Positions 35,157 through 43,457 of a stretch of DNA of 64,000 nt are shown here, piece after piece. The notes under the pieces are model-generated. The model worked only from the letters and a program-made list of their open reading frames with translations. It ran no database searches and had not been told where the DNA came from. The DNA comes from a virus. A program made the position numbers and the translations under genes. The DNA is taken from positions 1 to 64,000 of the IMG/VR virus record IMGVR_UViG_3300044733_003647. One strand, given 5' to 3'. The first letter of the stretch is position 1; each line of letters begins with the position of its first letter.

Positions 35157-37564
35157 TATGCTCTACTCTTTCTTGAGTATGGTGAACTGTCATCGACAAC
35201 ATCTCTATTTTGTTGTTGTGTTGCGTTTCCAGCCACGGTGTTTTGTTGGTTTATGACGACTGTTTGTGCAGGATTTTGGCTTGCTACATCAGTACGTCTT
35301 AAATTTGGAGTTGTATCAAGATTTAAAGGTGGACTTAGTGTAGATACAGATTCTTGCATTCTTTGTGGAGTGATGTTTAATTCTTCTATTTGTTCTTTTA
35401 TATAAATTTGTTTTGCTATTAGAAATTGTGAGACAGTCTGTGTAGCCAATTCTTTATTGGCAGTCATACCTTGCGTTGGATCAATTTTAATTCGTCTTAA
35501 GTAAGCTTCTCTTACCGTTACATTAGGATTTTTTTGCGCTTCATCCATAATGGCTAAAAATCCTCTAGCACCCAAGTAATTCGCTTGCAACATCATTGCT
35601 GCGGTTATTGGCCCCGTATAACCTATTTTTGGCAATCCCGCTTGCAACGATTTATATATTCCGTTAGAATTTATTTCAGAAAATTTTTTCTGATTATCTA
35701 GTGAAAATTTATCAGTCCATTTAAATCCAGATTCAAACCATAAACCAGCCGGATAAGTTTTTCCGTTAAATGTTGAAGTTCCATCCAAATTATATCCAAA
35801 AATTGTAGCAGGCATAAATCCTGCTATACCGACAGCACCATATGGTCCCTTTTTTCCTTCTTTTTTTGAAATCATTGTTGTTCTATATTTCACGTATTGA
35901 AGAAGTTCAGCAAAAGTGAAATCTGTTAAATCTTTTCTTTTTCCCAAATTATTTTCAGACCATTCTTGGGGCCTATCACCATGTTCGTTTAATATTCTTC
36001 CTGTTCTTTCCATCACATATTTTCCATTTTTAGCAACAATTGGTTTGCCGTCTTTTCCAAGTTTTGGTCTTCTTTCATAATAATCACCATAAACTGCGTT
36101 TTCATTTCCTTCATGTTTTGAAATTATTGCTCTCAAATCTTCCGATGTAATTGCTAAACCACCACCAATAGAAAATAAACGACCACCACTTGGTGCTCCT
36201 GTACCAGGTCTAGGTACTGGTGTAGCAGTTTGACCTGGTCTCGCAGGCGGCGGCGCTGGTTGAGCTGTCGCCGGTTGATCAGGTTTTCTCTCAACTCTCT
36301 CAGCACTTTTTCTGGCAGATTCTTCTCTAGCTCTTCTATCAGCTTCCCTTTTCGCCGCCTCACCAGCTGCTCTTACACCCTTTTCTTCTTCAGTGGTTCT
36401 ATCATTTCTTCTTTTATCTGCTTCTTTTCTAGCCAACTCTTCTCTGGCTTTTCTAGCAGTTTCTTCTCTGGCTTTCCTATCAGCTTCTCTTTTTGCAGAT
36501 TCGTTAGCCGCTCTTACACCTTTTTCTTCTTCGGTGGTTCTATCATTTCTTCTTTTATCTGCTTCTCTGGCTATTCTAGCAGCTTCAGCAGCTTCTCTGG
36601 CTTTTCTAGCGGATTCTTCAGCTTCTCTGGCTCTTTTAGCAGCTTCAGCAGCTTCTCTGGCTTTTCTAGCGGATTCTTCAGCTTCTCTGGCTCTTTTAGC
36701 AGCTTCTTCCGCATCTTTAGCTCTCTTGGCAGCTTCAGCTGCCTCTCTGGCTCTTCTAGCAGCTTCTTCCGCATCTTTAGCTTTCTTGGCAGCTTCAGCT
36801 GCCTCTCTGGCTTCTCTGGCTATTCTAGCAGCTTCAGCAGCTTCTCTGGCTTTTTTAGCGGTTTCTTCTTGAGCTCTTCTAGCAGTTTCTTCTTGAGCTT
36901 TTCTAACAGCCTCCTCTCTGGCTTTTCTCTCAACTTCTTCTTTAGCCTTATTTTCAGCTTCTCTTTCTGCTTTTCTGAAAGCCTCTTTTCTAGCAGTTTC
37001 TTTTGCAGTCTCAGCTGCCTGTCTTCTTGCTGTTTCTTCTGCTGCCCTTCTCGCGGCTTGTTGTCTAGCAATTTCACCAGCACTTGGTCCACTTGGTGCA
37101 CCAGGGCTTGGAACTGGTGCCGGAGTTCCTGGTTTTGGACCACTTGGTGCACCAGGGCTTGGAACTGGTGCCGTAGCGCCTGGTTTTGGACCACTTGGTA
37201 CACTAGGTTTGGCTGGAACAGGAACTGGTTTGCGACCAGGTAAAGTTGGTAATCTAAACGGCTTTTTTGCTTTAGCTTTCTTTGGTGCAGGCTTTCTACG
37301 AACAGTCAGTGCCTTAACTATTTCAGCATGTCGTCTAGCTTGTTCAATGTCTTGCTCTTCAGCGTAATTTTTTCTTTTCTCATAATCAAGTCTGTTCAAA
37401 TTTTCTTTTTGAACCATCAATTTGTATATACCGCCAAGAACTTCAGAATCGGATGCGTTTTTACCAAGTAGTTCCGAATCTTTATTACTGCCGCGCAAAA
37501 GACTCAATAGACCACCCATCAAACTTTTGGTGGTCTTTTTTGTTGAATCGTTTATATCTGCCAT
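35156..37564 (-). CDS. Probable tape-measure/tail protein with TolA-like helix and lysozyme-like domain, 802 aa
   Basis: Layout: N-terminal helical segment (~1-90); Pro-rich repeats PSGPKPG/APVPSPGA (~110-162); a long Ala/Glu/Lys/Arg single helix or coiled coil (~165-415) with repeats such as EAAEAAKRAREAEESARKA; a second Pro-rich linker (~415-455). A lytic transglycosylase/lysozyme-like domain follows (~460-690), with ISKHEGNENAVYGDYY (candidate catalytic Glu), GAVGIAGFMPATIFGY and MMLQANYLGARGFL. The C-terminus is Asn/Gln-rich. It follows directly on a frameshifted chaperone gene, as tape-measure genes do; this assignment is inference. It could cut peptidoglycan during DNA entry. Confidence 0.65.
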   Translation of the reverse strand: MADINDSTKKTTKSLMGGLLSLLRGSNKDSELLGKNASDSEVLGGIYKLMVQKENLNRLDYEKRKNYAEEQDIEQARRHAEIVKALTVRRKPAPKKAKAKKPFRLPTLPGRKPVPVPAKPSVPSGPKPGATAPVPSPGAPSGPKPGTPAPVPSPGAPSGPSAGEIARQQAARRAAEETARRQAAETAKETARKEAFRKAEREAENKAKEEVERKAREEAVRKAQEETARRAQEETAKKAREAAEAARIAREAREAAEAAKKAKDAEEAARRAREAAEAAKRAKDAEEAAKRAREAEESARKAREAAEAAKRAREAEESARKAREAAEAARIAREADKRRNDRTTEEEKGVRAANESAKREADRKAREETARKAREELARKEADKRRNDRTTEEEKGVRAAGEAAKREADRRAREESARKSAERVERKPDQPATAQPAPPPARPGQTATPVPRPGTGAPSGGRLFSIGGGLAITSEDLRAIISKHEGNENAVYGDYYERRPKLGKDGKPIVAKNGKYVMERTGRILNEHGDRPQEWSENNLGKRKDLTDFTFAELLQYVKYRTTMISKKEGKKGPYGAVGIAGFMPATIFGYNLDGTSTFNGKTYPAGLWFESGFKWTDKFSLDNQKKFSEINSNGIYKSLQAGLPKIGYTGPITAAMMLQANYLGARGFLAIMDEAQKNPNVTVREAYLRRIKIDPTQGMTANKELATQTVSQFLIAKQIYIKEQIEELNITPQRMQESVSTLSPPLNLDTTPNLRRTDVASQNPAQTVVINQQNTVAGNATQQQNRDVVDDSSPYSRKSRA

Positions 37565-37757
37565 TATTGTCTACTTCGTTCTTTTAGTTTTAGGTTTTCT
37601 TCTTCAAGATACTGTATTAATAATGTGATGTAGATATCCCTTTCCCAAGGTATCATACTCTCAAGCTCAGACAAACTATATTTGTGGTGTTGCATCAATG
37701 AGAAGTTTGTCTTGTAATAGTTCTTTAAATCATCATAACAAATTATAAGCCGAAAAA
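37564..37757 (-). CDS. Tail assembly chaperone, -1 frameshift extension (gpT-like half)
   Basis: A -1 frame continues without a stop from the end of the gp26-like gene to TAA at 37566-37564. It reads RLIICYDDLKNYYKTNFSLM, QHHKYSLSELESMIPWERDI, YITLLIQYLEEENLKLKERS. The 'HH.YSL.ELE.M.PWERDIY..LL...L' motif is typical of the downstream part of phage tail chaperones. No ATG or GTG precedes the conserved part, so it is most simply made by frameshifting at 37752-37758, giving a fusion of about 303 aa. Its stop overlaps the ATG of the 802-aa gene (TAATG). Confidence 0.75.
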
Positions 37758-38474
37758 ACTTTCGAGGCCCTCCACCTCTAAGCTGTGGTCAAAACCACAC
37801 TTTGAGCATGTTATTGCAATTTTCTTCTTCAATTTTGGAATATTGTTGAAGAAGTGTTCGACCCTATCAAATTGTTCTTGACTCATACTTTCAACGAATT
37901 CAAGCAACTCTTCTTTTGTTGTTTCTTTTGCATAATGAAACTGTTCACCATCATAGATGTGTTCAATCGAACTTGCGATCATATTAAATGTAACATCGGT
38001 GATATTGTCCATATCAATAGAATCTTTGATCAACCCAAATTGTGGATATTTCATCTTCACAACGATCTTATCATTGATTGCAATTTCTGGATCAACCACT
38101 TCCTCGGATTCTGGATATATCTCAGTCAAATTGATTTTCGACTCCATGATATTACCACATTCTTTCGTGTCAGTAACTTTATTGTTGCAACGATACTTTG
38201 ATTCCGAAATTTCACCAACAGACTTTGCTCTGAGGTTGATGAAATAATATTCAACATCAATAATTGGAAGTTCATCCAAATCAACACCTTCAGTCATTGT
38301 ACAAACATTCAGAATCTCTCTGATGTTGTGTTGAATAGTGTCCGCATCACCAGATTCCATTGCCATCAGAAGATTCTTTTGCTCTTTGACTAGGAATGGT
38401 CTGTATTTTATTTTCTTTTTTGAAAGTGGCAATTCAATTTCATATGTTGGCACTTCAAGTCTTGGTAAAGCCAT
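37743..38474 (-). CDS. 26: T4 gp26-like baseplate/tail assembly protein, 243 aa
   Basis: Resembles the T4 baseplate gp26 family (T4 gp26 208 aa): MALPRLEVPTYEIELPLSKK, IKYRPFLVKEQKNLLMAMES, DLDELPIIDVEYYFINLRAK. Two Cys pairs, CNNKVTDTKECGN (~97-110) and CSKCGFDH near the end, could bind zinc. The C-terminus LESFFGL spans a slippery site, so part of the product is probably extended by about 62 residues. Together they behave like the gpG/gpGT chaperone pair of other phages. Confidence 0.8.
   Translation of the reverse strand: MALPRLEVPTYEIELPLSKKKIKYRPFLVKEQKNLLMAMESGDADTIQHNIREILNVCTMTEGVDLDELPIIDVEYYFINLRAKSVGEISESKYRCNNKVTDTKECGNIMESKINLTEIYPESEEVVDPEIAINDKIVVKMKYPQFGLIKDSIDMDNITDVTFNMIASSIEHIYDGEQFHYAKETTKEELLEFVESMSQEQFDRVEHFFNNIPKLKKKIAITCSKCGFDHSLEVEGLESFFGL
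37752..37758 (-). promoter_or_regulatory. Slippery heptamer T-TTT-TTC for -1 frameshifting
   Basis: On the - strand the zero frame reads AGT TTT TTC GGC TTA TAA. The heptamer TTTTTTC fits X-XXY-YYZ exactly. It lies nine bases before the zero-frame stop, the classic geometry of tail-gene programmed frameshifts. Confidence 0.75.
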
Positions 38475-38491
38475 AGTAACTCCTTATAAAT

Positions 38492-39028
38492 TCAAACGAT
38501 AGTTTCCCATCTAGTATATGCAAATGTTGCATTCAGTTTATGATATCCATCAGAACTCCAGTCCAAGTCCATCTGATTGATTGAAATTGGATACGATTCA
38601 ATAAATCTCACTTCATGTGTAACTTTATCTGTAACATCATATTGTTTAACGGTGATATCGGTACAATATGTGTTTCTATAATTAAAGTTGTTGGTGGAAG
38701 AAGGATTGATAAGTTGCATCCATGCATCAAACAACTTCTTTTGTTTCATGTCGCTATCGACAATTAACGTTACATCAAGATCGTTGTATGTTGTAAGATA
38801 TGGAAACTTTTCAATTGGTCCATAGGTTCTCTGTTCGGTTGTTGCTAAAGTTCTTCCTGGTATCTGTGCATTCTCACATCTGAATGTCAATATTGCTTCA
38901 GAACTACCATAAATATCTACTTCTAGAGATGGAGGAAAATTGGGCAGAGGAAAAAATACCTGAAATCTATTAGGTCTAGCAAAATCGCTCCTAAAAGATG
39001 CGACTATTCTGTCAATTGATAATGACAT
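38492..39028 (-). CDS. 19: Tail tube protein (gp19 family), 178 aa
   Basis: Matches the T4 gp19 fold family: FARPNRFQVFFPLPNFP near the N-terminus, LTFRCENAQIPGRTLATTEQ, RTYGPIEKFPYLTTYNDLDV, and a C-terminal strand FIESYPISINQMDLDWSSDG. It forms the inner tube or tube-initiating ring. AAGGAA lies upstream of ATG 39028. Confidence 0.85.
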   Translation of the reverse strand: MSLSIDRIVASFRSDFARPNRFQVFFPLPNFPPSLEVDIYGSSEAILTFRCENAQIPGRTLATTEQRTYGPIEKFPYLTTYNDLDVTLIVDSDMKQKKLFDAWMQLINPSSTNNFNYRNTYCTDITVKQYDVTDKVTHEVRFIESYPISINQMDLDWSSDGYHKLNATFAYTRWETIV

Positions 39029-39649
39029 TTATGAATTCCTTATTTCTTCGATAGAATCTTGCCAAACTGATTTGGCGGCTTGTTTTTTAAACTGGTGTAC
39101 TGGTAAATATGTGGCAACGTCCCACTCATCAGGTTGAACCGCCAGGATTCTGGATCTGACATGTGAGTACAAGTACTGTTTCACGCACGGCCTGAACTCC
39201 CTCAGTCGCCTGGTTGCGTCCAGTATGTCATAGGTTATGCGGATGCGTTTAATCTCATCATTCTCATCATAGATGGCTCTACCCATCAACTTACGCATGA
39301 ACAGGATTCGGTAATTAACCGGTAAATAATGCAGATTTAAACCTAAAAACCCGTCAGATTGCCTTTGGAGTGGCATCACCAGTGGAAATCTATCATAATA
39401 TGGCAATTCAACTTTGGTTTTGGGATCATATATGAAGAAATACAAGCCACCAAGTAAAAACTTCTGTCTATTTGATGGTGGTGTGTATCTAAACTTTTCC
39501 CTCGTCATTGGTGGGATGTATGCAGTTGGATTTCTGAGCTGCAACATCTTTTGTCTTAACCATGCAAAAGACTGGCGACTCATGTTCTGAACGCCAGCCG
39601 CAGATTTTTCTTCTGCTATTGTAGTGAGTATTGAAGGTTTTGTAGCCAT
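39029..39649 (-). CDS. Conserved T4-type structural protein, 206 aa (possibly gp2/gp3-like)
   Basis: ATG 39649 (MATKPSILTTIAEEKSAAGV) is preferred over an upstream start inside the gp4 gene. Core: FLLGGLYFFIYDPKTKVELP, YYDRFPLVMPLQRQSDGFLG, LNLHYLPVNYRILFMRKLM. This block is conserved in T4-like phages next to gp4. By synteny with T4 (3-2-4-53) it may be the DNA end protector or tail completion protein, but sequence motifs alone do not settle that. Confidence 0.65.
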   Translation of the reverse strand: MATKPSILTTIAEEKSAAGVQNMSRQSFAWLRQKMLQLRNPTAYIPPMTREKFRYTPPSNRQKFLLGGLYFFIYDPKTKVELPYYDRFPLVMPLQRQSDGFLGLNLHYLPVNYRILFMRKLMGRAIYDENDEIKRIRITYDILDATRRLREFRPCVKQYLYSHVRSRILAVQPDEWDVATYLPVHQFKKQAAKSVWQDSIEEIRNS

Positions 39650-39660
39650 GTAATATTTAG

Positions 39661-40107
39661 TTAGAGTCCAAGGTGTTCTTCGGTGATGATTTTGAACTCC
39701 CAACCACGGTCCAAACAGTATTCGGTCGCGGCTTTCCATTTTGCCTGATTGACACCCCAAGTTGCAACTTCATTGATATACTGTTTCGTTACTCTTTTCT
39801 TGACTTCTGGCGCGTGTGTTTGTTTCTTTGGTTTGACTTCCAACATCATCGTTTTTTGTTTTCCGTCTTTTGTTCGCACCTTGACTAGAAAATCTGGAAA
39901 ATATCTGTGCCACTTTCCATCAACCGGCGATATATAAGGAACAATCATTTCCTCAGAAGCCCATGATATTATATCTGGATTTTTGTCGAGCCAGTTCATC
40001 ACCCTACATTCCCAAGATGAACGATAAACAATATTTGTGTGATCACCCACATATTTCCGTGGATTTCTGGGTCTAAACAGACCCTTGTAAGATGATTTGT
40101 ATGTCAT
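39661..40107 (-). CDS. 4: Head completion protein gp4-like (TnsA/PD-(D/E)XK nuclease fold), 148 aa
   Basis: Length like T4 gp4 (150 aa). Reads MTYKSSYKGLFRPRNPRKYV, then YRSSWECRVMNWLDKN (Glu), WHRYFPDFLVKV (PD), MLEVKPKKQT (E-x-K): the catalytic set of a TnsA-like nuclease. In T4 gp4 joins with gp2 to finish heads. ATG 40107 is chosen; an in-frame ATG at 40137 would add ten unlikely residues and reach the divergent promoter. Confidence 0.85.
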   Translation of the reverse strand: MTYKSSYKGLFRPRNPRKYVGDHTNIVYRSSWECRVMNWLDKNPDIISWASEEMIVPYISPVDGKWHRYFPDFLVKVRTKDGKQKTMMLEVKPKKQTHAPEVKKRVTKQYINEVATWGVNQAKWKAATEYCLDRGWEFKIITEEHLGL

Positions 40108-40114
40108 ATAAATA
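40107..40114 (+). promoter_or_regulatory. T4-type late promoter TATAAATA
   Basis: Exact TATAAATA, 40 bases before the ATG of the + strand baseplate block (40154), overlapping the start codon of the divergent gp4 gene. gp33 is encoded in this phage, so late transcription by the T4 mechanism is plausible. Confidence 0.6.
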
Positions 40115-40153
40115 TTATGTATGCACTCTGCAAACAAGAAAATAAGGTATTAA

Positions 40154-41143
40154 ATGGCAACAGCAAATACAGCCACTCAAACTGTTTACAACGAAATTAC
40201 ACAGCAAGTTTTTGACCCTTCGGCTGGTCCTGCTGCCGACCTGTATAAATCAAAGTATACAGTTTCTTCAAATTATTCATTATCTTATCCCAAAGATTTG
40301 GAAAGTTCAAGAAAAGGGCATGCTGTTTATTTTGATATATATGAAATTAATCCTGTTTCTTTGGCAGAAACACTAAAGCCTTTTGGTATAAATTTGAATG
40401 CACCAGCAACCACAACTGTTAATGATGAAAGTGGTGGGCATAGTGTTACCAATCCCAATGAAGTTACTTCTCAAGGTTTGATAGCTGGTACTAAAAGTTT
40501 TTTTCAAAGTGTGATTAGCCCAACCGCGGTTAACATTTCTCCCAGAACTAAAGATAATGCAGTTGCAACCATTGCATTGTATATGCCGGAAACAATGAAT
40601 TTTACTTATGATGCGACATATAATAGTTTAAGTTTGTCTTCGGCTATAAATTCTACACCCATAACCAGTCTTGGTGGATTGACAAATGCTATAACATCGA
40701 TAGCGGAAAATTCAGCCGTTAAACTAGCAATGAGTGCTGCAGGATATGTTTTCAATCCACAACAACAAGTGTTGTTTGAGGGCATAGATTTTAGACCATA
40801 TGACATGACATTTACTTTTACACCAAGTTCACCTGAAGAAACCAGAAGTGTGAATGCTATCATAAAAACACTTCGTTATCATGCTGCACCACAAATAGGT
40901 GGCGTAGGAGGATTCTTCTTCATACCACCATCAGTTTTTAATGTTTCTTTCCGTTATAATGGAAAAGTAAATCCAAATATAAATCTTTTAAAAAGAAGTG
41001 TTTTGAAAAACGTAAACGTAAATTATGCACCAAACGGATGGGCAGCTTTCGAGGGCAACGGCGCACCAGTTCAAACAGTTGTGTCACTTCAATTTCAAGA
41101 AATCGTTCTTGTCGATAAGACTCAGATCAACCAAGGATTTTAA
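40154..41143 (+). CDS. 48: Baseplate tail-tube cap protein (gp48/gp54-like), 329 aa
   Basis: The C-terminal half carries the features of T4 gp48/gp54: FRPYDMTFTFTPSSPEETRS (equivalent to the F-x-W-x-L-x-PRS-x-ED motif), VNAIIKTLRYHAAPQIGGVG, FRYNGKVNPN, VNYAPNGWAAFEGNGAPVQT, LQFQEIVLV. The N-terminal part is Ser/Thr/Asn-rich. These proteins cap the baseplate and start the tail tube. First gene of the + strand baseplate block; the next ATG overlaps its stop. Confidence 0.75.
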   Translation: MATANTATQTVYNEITQQVFDPSAGPAADLYKSKYTVSSNYSLSYPKDLESSRKGHAVYFDIYEINPVSLAETLKPFGINLNAPATTTVNDESGGHSVTNPNEVTSQGLIAGTKSFFQSVISPTAVNISPRTKDNAVATIALYMPETMNFTYDATYNSLSLSSAINSTPITSLGGLTNAITSIAENSAVKLAMSAAGYVFNPQQQVLFEGIDFRPYDMTFTFTPSSPEETRSVNAIIKTLRYHAAPQIGGVGGFFFIPPSVFNVSFRYNGKVNPNINLLKRSVLKNVNVNYAPNGWAAFEGNGAPVQTVVSLQFQEIVLVDKTQINQGF

Positions 41144-41742
41144 TGAGTTACTTTACAAAATATCCAAAAGTAGTCACAACTCAGAAAGATGGCACAAGAA
41201 GTGTCATGGTGAATTTGCTGGCTAGAAGTAGCATTATACAAACTCTATTGGATAATCCACTTCTATTCTATAGTTATGATGTACAAGATGGTGAAACACC
41301 AGAAATGATTGCACATAGATATTATAATGATTCCTATTTTTACTGGTTAATTCTTTATGCAAATCAAATAAGTGATCCACAATGGGGTTGGCCACTAGAT
41401 CGTGCTTCTTTCGAAAGATACATTGTTGACAAATACACAACACAAAATCCATATTCAACAGTACACCATTACGAAAAAATTATTTCACAATATGAATCAT
41501 CAACAAGAACCACGACAGAAAAAAAGGTAACGATTGATGAAGATACTTATAATGGTTTGATACCATCGAAAACCGTTTATCAATTTCCAACAAGTACAAC
41601 CACGATAACAATTTCGAAAGCAGCGATAACAATGTATCAATATGAGTTGGATTTCAATGAATCGAAAAGAAACATAAAAGTCATAAAGAAAGAATTTGCA
41701 CAAACTATTAATTCGCAATTTGAAACACTAATGTCTGAATAA
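41143..41742 (+). CDS. 53: Baseplate wedge protein gp53-like, 199 aa
   Basis: Contains LLDNPLLFYSYDVQDGETPE, MIAHRYYNDSYFYWLILYAN, QISDPQWGWPLDRASFERYI: the LysM-like 'D-G-[ED]-T-P-E-x-I-A-x-x-Y-Y...YWxIL' signature of gp53 wedge proteins (T4 196 aa). gp53 joins the wedges to each other and to the hub. Confidence 0.85.
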   Translation: MSYFTKYPKVVTTQKDGTRSVMVNLLARSSIIQTLLDNPLLFYSYDVQDGETPEMIAHRYYNDSYFYWLILYANQISDPQWGWPLDRASFERYIVDKYTTQNPYSTVHHYEKIISQYESSTRTTTEKKVTIDEDTYNGLIPSKTVYQFPTSTTTITISKAAITMYQYELDFNESKRNIKVIKKEFAQTINSQFETLMSE

Positions 41743-41743
41743 A

Positions 41744-43087
41744 ATGATTGATACTCCAAAAAACGTAGCTTACTATCCTCAAAGTGCGAGTGTAGATGAA
41801 TTAAGGATCTTTGCATCAACTGGTGAGTTTGATGTAACTAAGCTTTTTACAGAACTGTGTTTTTTCGAGGACATGTACAGCTTTGTTGTTTCTGGTTATG
41901 TTATCATACGTGATGGTGTTGGTTTGGTGGAAAAGTTTCAGTTGTCTGGTAAAGAAGAGATTCAAATCAGTTTTGGTCAAGTAAAAGGTGGGTCAGAAAA
42001 TATTGGTAAGTTGCCTGGAAATTTAAAAAAATATAGAATTTATTCTATACCAGATAGAAAACCGGTTGGAAATCAATCAAGTGAATATCTAAAAATATAT
42101 TTTTGTTCAAAAGAATTATTCGATTCTGAACAAACAAAAGTGGTGAAATCTTACAAAGGTAAGGCAATACATCAAATTATAACCGATATTCTTTTAACAC
42201 AATTGAAAGTTGATCCCAAAAGATTAGACTTACAAAATTTTGAAAAAACAGTTGGTGTTTATGATTTTATAATTCCAACACTTCGACCATTTGAGGCAAT
42301 AAGTTGGATGTGTACATATGCGAAACCACTAAAGAATGGTGGGCAAACTGCCGATATGTTGTTCTTTGAAACAAAAGATGGTTTTCAGTTTAGATCAATT
42401 TCTAGTATTTACAAAGATCAACCATACAAGACATACACATATAATATTAAAAACATTGAAAGTCAAACTTTTGAACAAAAGGCAACCTCTGTATTGGATT
42501 ACCAATTTGTCAAAGATTTTGATAGTTTGAATGAGATTAATTCTGGCACATTTGTAAACAGAGTTATGTTTTTTGATCCTTTAAATAGATCAATTAATTT
42601 TACAGATTTTGATTATACAAAATATACTGGTACAAGACTGAATAAAGGTTCACCAACAGATGTATCAGAATACACTGATTCAAGAGATACCAATTATTCG
42701 TCAGTCTTAAAATTGGTTGTGTCGAATTCAAATCAAAAATTGAAACCAACATTTCAAAACTTAGATGCTTTCCAAAAGAATTTGTCACCAGATGTTTTTA
42801 TTCAGGAAACTGTGAGAAACAGAACCGCACAACTGGCCTTAGCAAACTATACAATCCTAAAGATTAGAGTACCAGGCGACACAGGTTTAACAGCAGGTTC
42901 AGTTATCAATTTTAATCTGCCAGCTTTAGACTATAAAAGTGGTAGAAAAGAATTTGATAAATTTTATTCTGGTAAATATTTGGTGACAGCTGTGAGACAC
43001 ATAGTTCAATCACAAGGTGTGTTTCAAACTATTTTAGAAATAACTAGAGATAGTTCACCGGGAACATACGTTGATATACGTAGTTGA
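41744..43087 (+). CDS. Baseplate hub protein (gp27-like), 447 aa
   Basis: Starts MIDTPKNVAYYPQSASVDEL, with ELCFFEDMYSFVVSGYVIIR and DGVGLVEKFQLSGKEEIQIS, then FIIPTLRPFEAISWMCTYAK, typical of hub proteins with two tube-like domains (T4 gp27 391 aa). It ends with a beta domain (LKIRVPGDTGLTAGSVINFN). It should form the trimeric hub under the tube, seated on the gp5-like spike encoded just after it. Confidence 0.75.
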   Translation: MIDTPKNVAYYPQSASVDELRIFASTGEFDVTKLFTELCFFEDMYSFVVSGYVIIRDGVGLVEKFQLSGKEEIQISFGQVKGGSENIGKLPGNLKKYRIYSIPDRKPVGNQSSEYLKIYFCSKELFDSEQTKVVKSYKGKAIHQIITDILLTQLKVDPKRLDLQNFEKTVGVYDFIIPTLRPFEAISWMCTYAKPLKNGGQTADMLFFETKDGFQFRSISSIYKDQPYKTYTYNIKNIESQTFEQKATSVLDYQFVKDFDSLNEINSGTFVNRVMFFDPLNRSINFTDFDYTKYTGTRLNKGSPTDVSEYTDSRDTNYSSVLKLVVSNSNQKLKPTFQNLDAFQKNLSPDVFIQETVRNRTAQLALANYTILKIRVPGDTGLTAGSVINFNLPALDYKSGRKEFDKFYSGKYLVTAVRHIVQSQGVFQTILEITRDSSPGTYVDIRS

Positions 43088-43102
43088 TGGAGCAAAATTG
43101 AA

Positions 43103-43450
43103 ATGACAAATTTTTTAGGTAAAGATGGATTAATTTGGTGGGTTGGAACTGTTGAAAATAGAATGGATCCTCTTGGTTTGGGCCGTTGTCAAGTTCGAAT
43201 TTTTGGTTGGCACTATGATGGCAGTAAAGATTCACAACAAAAAATACCAGTAACTGATTTACCATGGGCTTTACCAATATTACCATGCAATAATCCAAAG
43301 TCCTTTTCTTCGCCAGAATTAAATGATTGGGTGGTTGGTTTCTTCTTTGATGGTCTGGCCGGCCAGTTTCCTGTGATGTTTGGTGTTATCCCTGGTTTTG
43401 TACCCACAGCAGAAGATAAAAATATTGGCGGAAACGATTATTTCATTTGA
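43103..43450 (+). CDS. 5: gp5-like N-terminal OB domain, stand-alone, 115 aa
   Basis: Reads DGLIWWVGTVENRMDPLGLG, RCQVRIFGWHYDGSKDSQQK, LPWALPILPCNNPKSFSSPE, and DWVVGFFFDGLAGQFPVMFG. This corresponds to the OB-fold that begins T4 gp5 (residues ~1-130). Here it is a separate gene with no lysozyme domain attached; the beta-helix follows one gene later and the lysozyme-like domain is in another operon. Confidence 0.8.
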   Translation: MTNFLGKDGLIWWVGTVENRMDPLGLGRCQVRIFGWHYDGSKDSQQKIPVTDLPWALPILPCNNPKSFSSPELNDWVVGFFFDGLAGQFPVMFGVIPGFVPTAEDKNIGGNDYFI

Positions 43451-43457
43451 GGTATAA

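Noticed and set aside
36230-37243. A 337-codon Ser/Phe-rich + strand frame and a 159-codon Ala/Leu-Ser frame inside the 802-aa gene
   Set aside because: Both are antisense shadows of the Ala/Glu/Arg codon repeats of the tail protein and have implausible composition.
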